Assembly: GCA_035551935.1 (NCBI GenBank)
Contig: DASZMJ010000620.1
Location: 1 to 9,027, forward strand
Reading direction: 5' to 3'
DNA from: DASZMJ01 sp035551935
Lineage (GTDB): Bacteria; Planctomycetota; Planctomycetia; Isosphaerales; Isosphaeraceae
Length of the DNA stretch: 9,027 nucleotides
Every line of letters begins with the position of its first letter. Position 1 is the first letter of the stretch. This document shows, piece after piece, positions 1-6,298 of this stretch. The position numbers were made by a program, and so were the translations under genes. Under the pieces are notes generated by a model. The model made no database searches. It was given only the letters and a program-made list of their open reading frames with translations, and had not been told where the DNA came from.

Positions 1-21
1 GTCCCAAAGGTCGCGGGCGTG

Positions 22-42
22 GCCATTCTTACGGGGAATGGC
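22..42. repeat. Small inverted repeat (hairpin) near the left edge
   Basis: A seven-base perfect inverted repeat, GCCATTC (22-28) and GAATGGC (36-42), encloses a seven-base loop. It lies about 190 bases upstream of the XRE-type gene. No T-run follows on either strand. It could be the terminator of a gene outside the window or a chance hairpin. Apart from this and the promoter candidate at 106-134, positions 1-227 show nothing I can identify. Confidence 0.35.
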
Positions 43-105
43 GGCCAAAGAGCCCGATTGAGCCGCCCGAGGCGAGATTCCTGTTGCGATTTCGGGAAGG
101 AATCC

Positions 106-134
106 TTCTCACGGCGCCGATTCTGTTGTATGAT
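106..134 (+). promoter_or_regulatory. Candidate sigma-70-type promoter for the XRE-type regulator
   Basis: TTCTCA (106-111, 4 of 6 matches to TTGACA) is followed after 17 bases by TATGAT (129-134, 5 of 6 matches to TATAAT). Transcription would begin near 141 and leave an untranslated leader of about 80-105 bases. The surrounding stretch is less GC-rich than its neighbours. This is a pattern match only. Confidence 0.4.
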
Positions 135-227
135 CCGGGTATCACTCCGATTCGCCCGGAAGTCAAGCCGTTCGGAAGGCCCGCGCGTGCGGGTCGGTCC
201 TGAGAACGTCGCCGGGCGGTGGACCCG

Positions 228-728
228 ATGGACGAGCCATCCCGCATGAACACGCACACCCTCTGCCGCAAGTTCCGCGACAAGCTGTATCATCAGATTG
301 TTATGAAGGGGTATCGCCAGAAGAAGCTGTCGGAGATCTCGGGGGTCAGCGACTCGGAGATCTCGCGGCTCTTGCGGGGCGACCCGGACAGGGGGCCGTT
401 CCCGGGCCTGGTCAACGCCTTCCGCCTGGCGCGGGCGCTGGAGGTCTCGCTCGACTTCCTGGCCGACGACAACCTCGACCACGACCCCTTGAAGCCGCCG
501 GCGCCGGTCGCGCCCGAGGAACGCGAGCTGGTCGAGCTGGCCTCGACGATCGGCTTCCGCGAGGCGCGTCGGCTGCTGGAGAACGCCCAGATCCTCGGCT
601 ACGAGGTCGCGATCCGACGCCTGCTCGGCGCCGAGATGAAGCCCCTCATCGAGGTCGGCGACGGCCGCCGCGCCCCGTCGACCGCGCCGATGGCCGCCCC
701 ATCCGTCCCGCACGCCAACTCGGCCTGA
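228..728 (+). CDS. XRE-type helix-turn-helix transcriptional regulator
   Basis: A predicted cytoplasmic DNA-binding protein of about 166 residues. Its N-terminal half looks like a lambda-repressor/XRE domain: QKKLSEISGVSDSEISRLLRG (about residues 31-51) fits helix 2, turn and recognition helix 3. A helical stretch ending ALEVSLDFLADD follows, which is typical of XRE proteins. The C-terminal half has two predicted amphipathic helices after a Pro/Ala linker and a Pro/Ala/Ser tail; I recognise no sensor domain there. Three in-frame starts are possible: GTG at 219, ATG at 228 and ATG at 246. I chose 228 because GGTGGA lies just upstream of it, but 246, which gives MNTHTL, is nearly as good. The gene stands alone, with no partner toxin or phage gene beside it, and is the only plus-strand gene in the window. 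It converges on rpoN. Its target is unknown. Confidence 0.85.
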   Translation: MDEPSRMNTHTLCRKFRDKLYHQIVMKGYRQKKLSEISGVSDSEISRLLRGDPDRGPFPGLVNAFRLARALEVSLDFLADDNLDHDPLKPPAPVAPEERELVELASTIGFREARRLLENAQILGYEVAIRRLLGAEMKPLIEVGDGRRAPSTAPMAAPSVPHANSA

Positions 729-799
729 GCGGGTCGGGATCGATCGCGTCGGGGGACGGGGAGAAGACAGAGGACAAAGGGCAGAGGCGGAGACGAGTA

Positions 800-832
800 A
801 GGGCAGATGACAGAGGATTGTCACTCTGCCCT
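800..832. terminator. Probable bidirectional terminator hairpin between convergent genes
   Basis: AGGGCAGA (800-807) pairs with TCTGCCCT (825-832). Inside it TGACA (808-812) pairs with TGTCA (819-823), leaving one bulged base (824) and a six-base loop (813-818), so 13 pairs in total. It sits midway between the stop of the XRE-type gene (728) and the stop of rpoN (854, minus strand), where a shared terminator is expected. No clear U-run follows on either strand, only C/T-rich sequence, so intrinsic termination would be imperfect. Confidence 0.55.
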
Positions 833-853
833 CTGCCCTCTCCCTGCGCCGGC

Positions 854-2323
854 TCAGTACTGCTTCCGCTGCCGGCTGGAGGGGATGCGGAGGAACTTGC
901 GGTACTTGGTGACGGTGCGACGGGCGACGGGGAAGCCGTGGCGGCCGAGCTCCTCGACGATCTCCTCGTCGGAGAGCGGCGCCTGCTTGTCCTCCTTGGC
1001 GATGATCTCCAGCAGCTTCTGCTTGATCGTGTCCCAGGCGACTTCCTCGCCGTCGGCGGTGGTCGTGCCGCCGCCGAAGAAGCGCTTCAGGGGGAAGATG
1101 CCGCGGGGGGTCTGGACCCACTTGTCGTCGACGGCGCGGCTGACGGTCGTGACGTGGACGCCCACGCGGTCGGCGATCTGCTGCATCTTCAGCGGCTCGA
1201 TCGACTCGGGCCCCTTGTCGAGGAACTCCTGCTGGTGCTCGATGATCGCGCGGGCGACCTTCAGCAGGGTATTCCTGCGCTGCTCGATCGACTCGATGAG
1301 CCAGCGGGCCGACTGGATCTTCTTCTGGATGAACTCGCGGGCGGCCGGGTCGGCCTGCTTGTTCTTGAGCAGCTTCTGGTAGTGCCGCGAGATCGCCAGT
1401 TGCGGCGTGTGCTCGTCGAGCAGGCGGACGTGATAGTGGCCGTGTTCGTCGGCCTCGACGATCAGGTCGGGGGCGACGTACTGCGCGCTCTCGGGGACGA
1501 ACTGGCTGCCGGGATAGGGATTGAGGCGCCGGAGGTGGCCGATCGCCTCCTTGATCGTCTCGATCGGCAGCTCGGTCTTCTTGGCGATCGCCGGCAGGCG
1601 GTTCTGCTGGATGTTGTCGAGGTGCTCGGAGATCAGGAGATAGAGGATCTCGCGGTCGGGCACGTCGGCCGTCAGTTGCAGCAGGAGGCACTCGCGGAGG
1701 TCGCGGGCGGCGATGCCGGGCGGGTCGAGCTTCTGGACCATCGCCAGCGCCTCTTCGGCCTGCGACAGGGTCGCCTCGCCGCCGAAGTCGCGGACCAGGT
1801 CGTGCAAGGGGGTCCGCAGGTAGCCTTTGGCGTCGAGGTTGTAGATGATGTACTCGGCCAGGTTGCGGACCGTCGGGTCGGCGTCGAGGAAGCTGAGCTG
1901 GTCGGTCAGGTAATCGTGCAAGGAGGGGGGTCGCGAGGCCATGTTCTGCATCGCGTCGTGCTTGCGGTCGGCCTCCTCGCTCAAGGCCGCGCGGCTGAGG
2001 CGGTGCCCCTCGCCGTAGGTGTCGGGCCAATCGTCGGTGTTACCGTCGGGGTCGCCGTCGCCGAAGTCGGTGCCCGGCTCCGGCTCGGCGTCGGCCGTCG
2101 CCGTCGCCGTCTCGGCCGGCGCGGGGGCCTCCTCGGCCTCGGCGTCGGCCTCCGCCGGCGTCACCTCGTTCAATTCGAGCACCGGGTTCTCGATCAGCTC
2201 CTGCTCGATCCGTTCCTGCAACGCCATCAGGGGGAGCTGGAGGATCTCCATCGACTGGATCATGCGGGGCGCCATGCGCAGGCGCATGTCTTGCCGCATC
2301 TGCTGCGAAGTATCGAGGCGCAT
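854..2323 (-). CDS. rpoN: RNA polymerase sigma-54 factor (RpoN)
   Basis: The alternative sigma factor that directs RNA polymerase to -24/-12 promoters, where opening needs an AAA+ enhancer-binding activator. At 489 residues it has normal family length and all regions are visible. Region I is the Gln/Leu/Met-rich N-terminus (about 1-52, with MIQSMEILQLPLMALQERI). Next is a long acidic Ala/Glu/Pro linker (region II, about 53-110), then the core-binding domain. A helix-turn-helix follows at about 381-401 (IADRVGVHVTTVSRAV), then TPRGIFPLKRFF (405-416), and the RpoN box ARRTVTKYRK at 467-476, which reads the -24 element. The expected Ala in the box (ARRTVAKYR) is Thr here. The gene lies 118 bases downstream of recR, with a strong promoter-like sequence in the gap, so it is probably transcribed at least partly on its own. 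The ribosome-binding site is weak (GGGAT). No activator or PTS-type gene, common rpoN neighbours in Proteobacteria, is present. Confidence 0.97.
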   Translation of the reverse strand: MRLDTSQQMRQDMRLRMAPRMIQSMEILQLPLMALQERIEQELIENPVLELNEVTPAEADAEAEEAPAPAETATATADAEPEPGTDFGDGDPDGNTDDWPDTYGEGHRLSRAALSEEADRKHDAMQNMASRPPSLHDYLTDQLSFLDADPTVRNLAEYIIYNLDAKGYLRTPLHDLVRDFGGEATLSQAEEALAMVQKLDPPGIAARDLRECLLLQLTADVPDREILYLLISEHLDNIQQNRLPAIAKKTELPIETIKEAIGHLRRLNPYPGSQFVPESAQYVAPDLIVEADEHGHYHVRLLDEHTPQLAISRHYQKLLKNKQADPAAREFIQKKIQSARWLIESIEQRRNTLLKVARAIIEHQQEFLDKGPESIEPLKMQQIADRVGVHVTTVSRAVDDKWVQTPRGIFPLKRFFGGGTTTADGEEVAWDTIKQKLLEIIAKEDKQAPLSDEEIVEELGRHGFPVARRTVTKYRKFLRIPSSRQRKQY

Positions 2324-2350
2324 GGTCTTATCCCGTCGCGGTAGAAGAGG

Positions 2351-2369
2351 ATGATCTCGATTCGATCAT
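2351..2369. repeat. Small inverted repeat in the rpoN leader
   Basis: ATGATC (2351-2356) and GATCAT (2364-2369) form a six-base inverted repeat around a seven-base loop. It lies 28-46 bases upstream of the rpoN start codon, within the predicted leader. It could be a weak operator or a leader hairpin. It is short enough to be chance. Confidence 0.3.
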
Positions 2370-2406
2370 GCTCAGGGCACCGGGGTGCGGGGAGGGATTG
2401 AGGCCC

Positions 2407-2435
2407 ATTGTTAGCAAATTCGGTGCCGTTGTCAA
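2407..2435 (-). promoter_or_regulatory. Predicted sigma-70-type promoter for rpoN
   Basis: On the minus strand TTGACA (2435-2430, a perfect -35 hexamer) is followed after exactly 17 bases by AACAAT (2412-2407, 4 of 6 matches to TATAAT). It lies in an A/T-richer island just past the recR stop codon. Transcription would start near 2400, giving a leader of about 77 bases before the rpoN start at 2323. This is the best promoter match I found in the window. Confidence 0.6.
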
Positions 2436-2441
2436 GTGGCC

Positions 2442-3047
2442 TCAGAATCGCTGCCGACCCTGGAGGGCGTCGGCGAGCATCTCCTTGTTGGCGAATTCCA
2501 GGGAGCCGCCCGAGGCGAGGCCGCGGGCCAGGCGGGTGATCGGCACGCCGAGGGGGGCCAGGCGGTTGGCGACGAACAGGGCGGTGCCGTCGCCTTCGAG
2601 GGTCGGGTTGGTGGCGAGGATGACCTCGCGGACGCCGCCGCCGCGGACGCGGGCCTCCAGCGCGTCGACGGTCAACTGATCCGGCCCGACGCCTTGCAAC
2701 GGCGCGAGCTTGCCGAGCAGGACGTGGTAGACCCCCGCGAACGTGCCGGCCGACTCCATCGCCATCAGGTCGCGCGGCTGCTCGACGACGCAGACAACGC
2801 CGCCGTCGCGCCGCGAGTCGCGGCAGATGGCGCAGAGCGGCTGCTCGGCCTCGGTCAGGTTCGAGCAGGTCCGGCAGTGGCGGACCTGCTCGCGCGCCCC
2901 GCGGATCGCCTCGGCCAGCGCGAGGGCCTCCTCGACGGGGCATTTCAACAGGTGGTGCGCCAGCCGCTCGGCGGTCTTGGCCCCGACCCCCGGCAGGCGG
3001 CCGAGGGCCGCGATCAGGCGATCGACCGCGCCGGCGTAGCCCGCCAT
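2442..3047 (-). CDS. recR: Recombination mediator protein RecR
   Basis: Part of the RecF pathway: with RecO (and RecF) it loads RecA onto SSB-coated single-stranded DNA at gaps. The 201-residue length is typical. The layout is canonical: a helix-hairpin-helix near the N-terminus (LPGVGAKTAERLAHHL, about 18-33), a four-cysteine zinc finger (C58, C61, C72, C75), and a Toprim domain from about residue 83 with VVEQPRDLMAME (87-98) and ATNPTLEGDGTA (145-156). The C-terminus carries the usual GGSLEFANKEML segment. The ATG at 3047 overlaps the TGA stop of the upstream YbaB gene by one base (TGATG), which suggests translational coupling and supports this start. The frame stays open further upstream, but that stretch is a shadow of YbaB. 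It is the last gene of the dnaX-ybaB-recR operon. Confidence 0.97.
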   Translation of the reverse strand: MAGYAGAVDRLIAALGRLPGVGAKTAERLAHHLLKCPVEEALALAEAIRGAREQVRHCRTCSNLTEAEQPLCAICRDSRRDGGVVCVVEQPRDLMAMESAGTFAGVYHVLLGKLAPLQGVGPDQLTVDALEARVRGGGVREVILATNPTLEGDGTALFVANRLAPLGVPITRLARGLASGGSLEFANKEMLADALQGRQRF

Positions 3048-3409
3048 CACGCCCCCCCGCCCTGACCGAAGAGGCCGCCGAGCCCCGGCGGGATCGGCAG
3101 GCCGGTCAGGGCCTGGAGCGACTTGGCCGACTCCCGCGCCGACGCCTCCTTGGCCTTTGACAGCCCCTGGTTGACCGCCGCGGCGACCATGTCTTCCAGC
3201 AGCTCGGCGTCGCCGTCGGCCAGGAGCTTCGGCTCGATCCGGACGGCCACGACCTCCAGGCGGCCGTTGACCCGCGCGGTCACAGCCCCCCCGCCGGCCG
3301 AGCCCTCGACCTCGACCCGTCCGAGCGCCTCGCGTGCCTTCTCGACAGCCTCCTGCGCCTTGCCCATGTTCTTCAGGAGGTCGCCGAGGTTGCCCGGCAT
3401 GTTGAACAT
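3047..3409 (-). CDS. YbaB/EbfC-family nucleoid-associated protein
   Basis: A small (120-residue) DNA-binding protein of the YbaB/EbfC family, which forms dimers and binds or bends nucleoid DNA. It starts with the family-typical MFNMPGNLGDLLKNMGKAQE. A predicted long helix follows (about 15-32), then an acidic, Gly-rich turn and the conserved beta stretch AVTARVNGRLEVVAVRIEPKLL (about 42-63). A second helix ends in an expected Gly/Pro/Phe-rich tail (GLPIPPGLGGLFGQ). The ATG at 3409 is preceded by a purine-rich GAAGGGG ribosome-binding site. Its place between dnaX and recR is the near-universal setting of this family. It starts 66 bases after the dnaX stop and overlaps the recR start by one base. 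A role in recombination or repair together with RecR is commonly inferred from that linkage but is not shown here. Confidence 0.95.
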   Translation of the reverse strand: MFNMPGNLGDLLKNMGKAQEAVEKAREALGRVEVEGSAGGGAVTARVNGRLEVVAVRIEPKLLADGDAELLEDMVAAAVNQGLSKAKEASARESAKSLQALTGLPIPPGLGGLFGQGGGA

Positions 3410-3475
3410 GGCATGCCCCTTCCCTTCGTGGTCTTCCGCTCGCGACGAAGCCCGACGCCACGTCCCGGGATGGCC

Positions 3476-5206
3476 TCAGGGCATCTCGTCGGCGTCGATC
3501 CGGACGACGCGGGCGTCGAAGAGCTCGACGAGCTTGCGCACGATCGGCTCATGGGCGACCTCGTCGCGGCGCTCGGCCGCCACCGGCGAAGGCGCCTCGG
3601 CCTGCGGGGGCCGGTCGAGTCGGAAGGTGACAGGCCGCCCCACCACGGTTCGCAGGGCCGCTTCGATCTTCCCCCGCGCCTCGGTCGGCTCGCAGGCGTC
3701 GGCCGCCCAATTGTACCCGGCGGGCACCTCGATCGCCAGCAGATTTGGCCCGATAATTGCTGTTGGGTTCAGCTTTCCCAACGAAACATTCAGCGGCGCG
3801 CCCAGAGCCTCGATCACCCGTGGCCACGCCTCCTTGATGGCCTCGATCCGCAACGAGCCGTCCTCGACGGGCTTAGCGACGAGGTCGGGCGCGGGCTCGC
3901 GGGGGGCCGGCGTTAGCGCGGGGCCGTCAAGGGGTGCGGACTTTTTTTTTACGGGAGGCGACGCGACCGGCCCGACGGCCTCGAGGGCGGTCAGGCGGCC
4001 GATCAGGTCGCCGAGCTCGGCGAGGTCCTCGAGCCGGGCGACCCGCGCCAGGGCGAGCTCGACGATCAGGCGGCCGTGCGGGCTGCCGCGGAGCCGGCCC
4101 CGGGCCTCGGCCAGGATCTGGAGCGCGGCGAGGATGCTGTCGAGCGTCCACCGCCTGGCGACGGCCTCGAGCCGGCCCCGCTGGCTCGGCGCCGCGGCCA
4201 GCAGCGGCACGTCGGCGGCGCCGACGGCCAGGACCATCAGGTCGCGGAGGAACTCGAGCAAGGCGGCGAGCACGTCGACCGGCTGCACGCCCGAGCCGAT
4301 CGCCTCGTCGAGCCGCCGCAGGGCCGCGCCGGCGTCGCAGTCGGCCAGGGCCTCGACGAGGTCGAGCACCCGCTCGTCGGAGGCGATGCCGAGCACGCGG
4401 TGGACGAGCTCGACCGACAACGTCGCGCTGCCGGCCGAGAGGAGCTGCTCCAGGAGCGACTGCGCGTCGCGCATCGACCCGGCCGCCCGCCGCGCGACGG
4501 CCCGGAGCGCCTCGGGCTCGGCCGCGATCCCCTCGCGGGCGGCGATCGCCGCCAGGCTGGAGACGATCTGGTCGGGCGTGATCCCGGCGAAGTCGTAGCT
4601 CTGGCAACGCGACAGCACGGTGATCGGGATCTTGTTCTTCTCCGTCGTCGCGAACAGGAACTTGACGTGCTCGGGGGGCTCTTCCAGGGTCTTCAACAGG
4701 GCGTTGAAGGCGCCGGTGGAGAGCATGTGGACTTCATCGATGTAATAGATCTTGAACCGCGCCCGGCTCGGCCGCAGCCCGGCGTTCTGTCGCAGCTCGC
4801 GGACGGCCTCGACGCCGTTGTTGCTGGCGCCGTCGATCTCGATGACGTCGAGGTCCTGGCCGACGGCGATCGCCCGGCAGGCGTCGCATTCCAGGCACGG
4901 GTGCTCGGTCGGGCCCTTCGCGTGCTCGCAGTTGAGGCACTTGGCGAAGATCCGGGCCATCGACGTCTTGCCGACGCCGCGCGTGCCGCTGAAGAGGTAC
5001 GCGTGCGTGACCCGGTTCAGCCGGATCGCGTTCCGCAACGCCTGGACGACGTGGTCCTGCCCCACGACGTCCTCGAACCGCTGCGGCCTGTACCGCCGCG
5101 CGACGACCGTATAGCCGCCCGGCTCTCCCGCCGGCGCGGGTGCGACGCCGGCCTCCCCGTCGCCGTCGGCCGGACCTGGACCAGTCGGGGCTTTGGCACG
5201 GGCCAC
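3476..5206 (-). CDS. dnaX: DNA polymerase III subunit gamma/tau (DnaX)
   Basis: The ATPase of the replicative clamp loader, which opens and loads the beta clamp; the long form (tau) also ties the polymerases to the helicase. The full-length product is 576 residues. It shows Walker A GTRGVGKT (74-81), the DnaX zinc module (C93, C104, C107, C110), Walker B YYIDEVHML (154-162) and the SRC sensor motif in VLSRCQSYDF. Clamp-loader domain III ends near residue 410. A Pro/Lys-rich hinge follows, then a tail (about 423-576) containing a W-x-x-V-I-x-x-L segment like the C-terminal domain of other long DnaX proteins. The start is GTG, with GGAG upstream, and a low-complexity Ala/Gly/Pro extension of about 30 residues precedes the conserved YRPQRFEDVVGQ block. 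No later ATG comes before residue 83. The hinge holds a nine-A run that probably yields a short gamma form (see the entry at 3942-3950). The gene follows the SRP RNA and leads the ybaB-recR operon. Confidence 0.97.
   Translation of the reverse strand: MARAKAPTGPGPADGDGEAGVAPAPAGEPGGYTVVARRYRPQRFEDVVGQDHVVQALRNAIRLNRVTHAYLFSGTRGVGKTSMARIFAKCLNCEHAKGPTEHPCLECDACRAIAVGQDLDVIEIDGASNNGVEAVRELRQNAGLRPSRARFKIYYIDEVHMLSTGAFNALLKTLEEPPEHVKFLFATTEKNKIPITVLSRCQSYDFAGITPDQIVSSLAAIAAREGIAAEPEALRAVARRAAGSMRDAQSLLEQLLSAGSATLSVELVHRVLGIASDERVLDLVEALADCDAGAALRRLDEAIGSGVQPVDVLAALLEFLRDLMVLAVGAADVPLLAAAPSQRGRLEAVARRWTLDSILAALQILAEARGRLRGSPHGRLIVELALARVARLEDLAELGDLIGRLTALEAVGPVASPPVKKKSAPLDGPALTPAPREPAPDLVAKPVEDGSLRIEAIKEAWPRVIEALGAPLNVSLGKLNPTAIIGPNLLAIEVPAGYNWAADACEPTEARGKIEAALRTVVGRPVTFRLDRPPQAEAPSPVAAERRDEVAHEPIVRKLVELFDARVVRIDADEMP
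3904..3925 (-). promoter_or_regulatory. Possible stimulatory hairpin downstream of the dnaX slippery run
   Basis: On the minus strand, 16 bases after the A-run, nine bases (3925-3917, GGCCCCGCG) can pair with nine (3912-3904, CGCCGGCCC) across a CTAA loop, with seven of nine pairs formed. Ribosomal -1 frameshift sites often have such a structure, but usually 5-9 bases downstream. The spacing is long and the two mismatches weaken it, so it may be incidental. Confidence 0.25.
3942..3950 (-). promoter_or_regulatory. A9 slippery sequence in dnaX (predicted recoding site for gamma)
   Basis: The minus strand reads GTA AAA AAA AAG TCC in the DnaX frame (V419-K-K-K422-S), an uninterrupted run of nine A residues that contains the A AAA AAG heptamer. 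A -1 ribosomal shift, or one A added by the polymerase, leads into VRTP and a TGA stop at 3929-3927, giving about 426 residues. One A lost leads into about nine new residues and a TAA at 3915-3913, giving about 430 residues. Both match the size of E. coli gamma (431). Known precedents are ribosomal frameshifting in E. coli dnaX and transcriptional slippage on A9 in Thermus thermophilus dnaX. The run stands out because the rest of this gene avoids AAA-rich stretches. Confidence 0.8.
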
Positions 5207-5265
5207 GGCGCGCGCTCCGTCGTGCGTTGGGTCAACCCCCTTCGATCCTACGGGTCGGCCCCGAA

Positions 5266-5392
5266 GGGGTCCGGGTGAGCCGGGGAGGTCCTCCCGGGCA
5301 CATGGAGGCGATGCTTATGGCTGCTGCGTTCCCGCCCTGACCAGGTTCGCAAGCCACCATTGCCCGGGTCCCCCCCGGCTCGCCCGGACCCC
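5266..5392 (-). ncRNA. ffs: Signal recognition particle RNA, small bacterial (4.5S) type
   Basis: The RNA core of the signal recognition particle; it binds Ffh and its receptor FtsY for co-translational targeting of membrane proteins. The conserved domain IV is plain on the minus strand (5342-5319): GGTCAGG, a ten-base tip closing on a GGAA tetraloop, then AGCAGCC, aligning base for base in length with the E. coli 4.5S tip. The ends define a long hairpin: the 5' strand starting GGGGTCCGGGCGAGCCGGGG (5392-5373) pairs over 20 bases with 5285-5266, with a single G-U. The total is about 127 nucleotides, with no Alu domain. The gene lies 59 bases upstream of the dnaX start, the same linkage as scr-dnaX in Bacillus. 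Just 3' of the mature end, CCCC-TTC-GGGG (5269-5259) could form a small competing hairpin. The exact ends are inferred from pairing. Confidence 0.95.
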
Positions 5393-5432
5393 CGCGCGAG
5401 CCGACCCGCTCGGCGCCGCGGCCGGAACGCCT

Positions 5433-5461
5433 ATTGTCGGGCCTGCGGCCCGTCGTTGCAA
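5433..5461 (-). promoter_or_regulatory. Candidate promoter for the SRP RNA (and dnaX operon)
   Basis: On the minus strand TTGCAA (5461-5456, 4 of 6) is followed after 17 bases by GACAAT (5438-5433, 4 of 6). Transcription would start near 5426, about 34 bases before the predicted 5' end of the SRP RNA, leaving a short leader to be trimmed as is known for the E. coli 4.5S precursor. The spacer contains a perfect GGGCC-GCA-GGCCC inverted repeat (5451-5439). No separate promoter is evident in the 59 bases between the RNA and dnaX, so read-through into dnaX is likely. Confidence 0.4.
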
Positions 5462-5485
5462 GGCCAAACCCCGGCCGCGACGCCG

Positions 5486-5965
5486 TCACGAGGGACCCGC
5501 TCCGCCCCCACGCACCTCGCGCCGAACCATGACGACGAGGTACGCCAGGATCGCCAGGTTCACGGCCAGCACGGCGAGCCGGACCCACGTCAGCTTCCGC
5601 GCCAGCTCGTAGCCCTCGAACGGCAGGAGCGACGCGGTGATGACGATCGTCAGGTAGCTCGCCCAGCGCTTCCGGAGGATCAACCCGGTGCCCTCGAGGA
5701 AGCCGAGGAACGCGTAGAAAAACGTCCCCGCGCCGATCGCCATCAGTTGCGACCGCTTGATCCCCGTCACGCGCGCGGCGACCTCCTGCACGACCCAGCC
5801 GTCGGGGTCGAGGTGGAGCCGCCGGACGACATGGTCCAGCGTCGTGCCCAGGTCGGTCTTCATCAGCTTGAAGATGCCGAACCCCGCCGCCGCCAGCAGC
5901 AGGCCGGTCGCCAACTTCAACGCCCCGATGAGCCGATAGCCCAGCCGTCCCCCGGTGCTCTCCAA
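5486..5965 (-). CDS. DUF2127-type integral membrane protein
   Basis: A predicted inner-membrane protein of 159 residues. Its start, RLGYRLIGALKLATGLLLAAAGFGIFKLM, and its overall plan resemble the DUF2127 family: one N-terminal membrane helix (about 10-32), a soluble loop with an LHLDP segment, then three helices (about 73-97, 101-120, 125-147) and a basic end (VRREVRGGG). The function of that family is not known. The best start is a TTG at 5965; no in-frame ATG or GTG was found just upstream, and a purine-rich GAGGGGCGGGA lies before it. It is the last of several minus-strand membrane-protein genes before the SRP RNA and is separated from the next one upstream by 43 bases. Family assignment is from memory of its sequence pattern and is moderate in confidence; a real membrane-protein gene is very likely. 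Confidence 0.82.
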   Translation of the reverse strand: MESTGGRLGYRLIGALKLATGLLLAAAGFGIFKLMKTDLGTTLDHVVRRLHLDPDGWVVQEVAARVTGIKRSQLMAIGAGTFFYAFLGFLEGTGLILRKRWASYLTIVITASLLPFEGYELARKLTWVRLAVLAVNLAILAYLVVMVRREVRGGGAGPS

Positions 5966-6008
5966 CGTCGTCCCGCCCCTCGCCGTTCTCGTGGCCGACC
6001 TTCGCCGA

Positions 6009-6233
6009 TTATGCGAATGGCATTCCGATCACGGGAAGAGGGTGCCGATCCGCGGCAGACGCCTCCGCGACCTGGCCGAGCGCCTGGGCAACGCCCCCGA
6101 ACAGGCCCCGGACCAAAAGGCCCAGCAGGACGATCGGGAAGGCGAGGGCGACGAGCGCCAGGAGGGTCGCGGTGAGGAGGCCCAACAGGATGACGACGAG
6201 GCGTGACGGCCGCTCGATCTCGGGACGACCCAT
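6009..6233 (-). CDS. Small hydrophobic membrane protein (unrecognised)
   Basis: A 74-residue protein I do not recognise. A basic N-terminus (GRPEIERPSR) precedes one long or two closely packed hydrophobic segments (about residues 12-44: LVVILLGLLTATLLALVALAFPIVLLGLLV). A short amphipathic stretch GGVAQALGQVAEA follows, then a polar end. It resembles the neighbouring 6299-6601 protein in plan, with hydrophobic segments and a G-x-x-x-Q-A-L-G-Q motif, so the two may be distant duplicates. The ATG at 6233 has GGGAG almost touching it, too close for a good ribosome-binding site, so translation could be coupled or the start could be elsewhere. It is probably expressed with the flanking membrane-protein genes. 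Confidence 0.6.
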   Translation of the reverse strand: MGRPEIERPSRLVVILLGLLTATLLALVALAFPIVLLGLLVRGLFGGVAQALGQVAEASAADRHPLPVIGMPFA

Positions 6234-6298
6234 GCTCCCGGCCGCCGACCCCGGCCCTCGTTGCTTCGGTCACGAAGTTCGAGATCCTCGACGTCGGA

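Noticed and set aside
818..2344. Long plus-strand open frame (508 codons) opposite rpoN
   Set aside because: It is a GC-bias shadow. The minus strand encodes an unmistakable RpoN with an HTH and RpoN box, while the plus-strand product is low-complexity Leu/Gly/Arg/Val with no motif.
3048..3461. N-terminal extension of the RecR frame
   Set aside because: The extra 138 residues are an out-of-frame reading of YbaB. The RecR family begins at the ATG at 3047, which overlaps the YbaB stop.
3927..4607. Separate minus-strand open frame inside dnaX, ending at 3927
   Set aside because: It is not an independent gene. Its last few codons after the A-run matter only as the predicted frameshift tail of gamma.
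5194..5210. TGGCAC resembling the -24 element of a sigma-54 promoter
   Set aside because: No GC at the -12 position with correct spacing (TTGC absent), and it lies inside the dnaX coding start on the opposite strand.
3123..5278. Long plus-strand open frames opposite ybaB and dnaX
   Set aside because: Their products are Arg/Ser/Ala-rich low-complexity protein, and DnaX on the minus strand has every expected motif.
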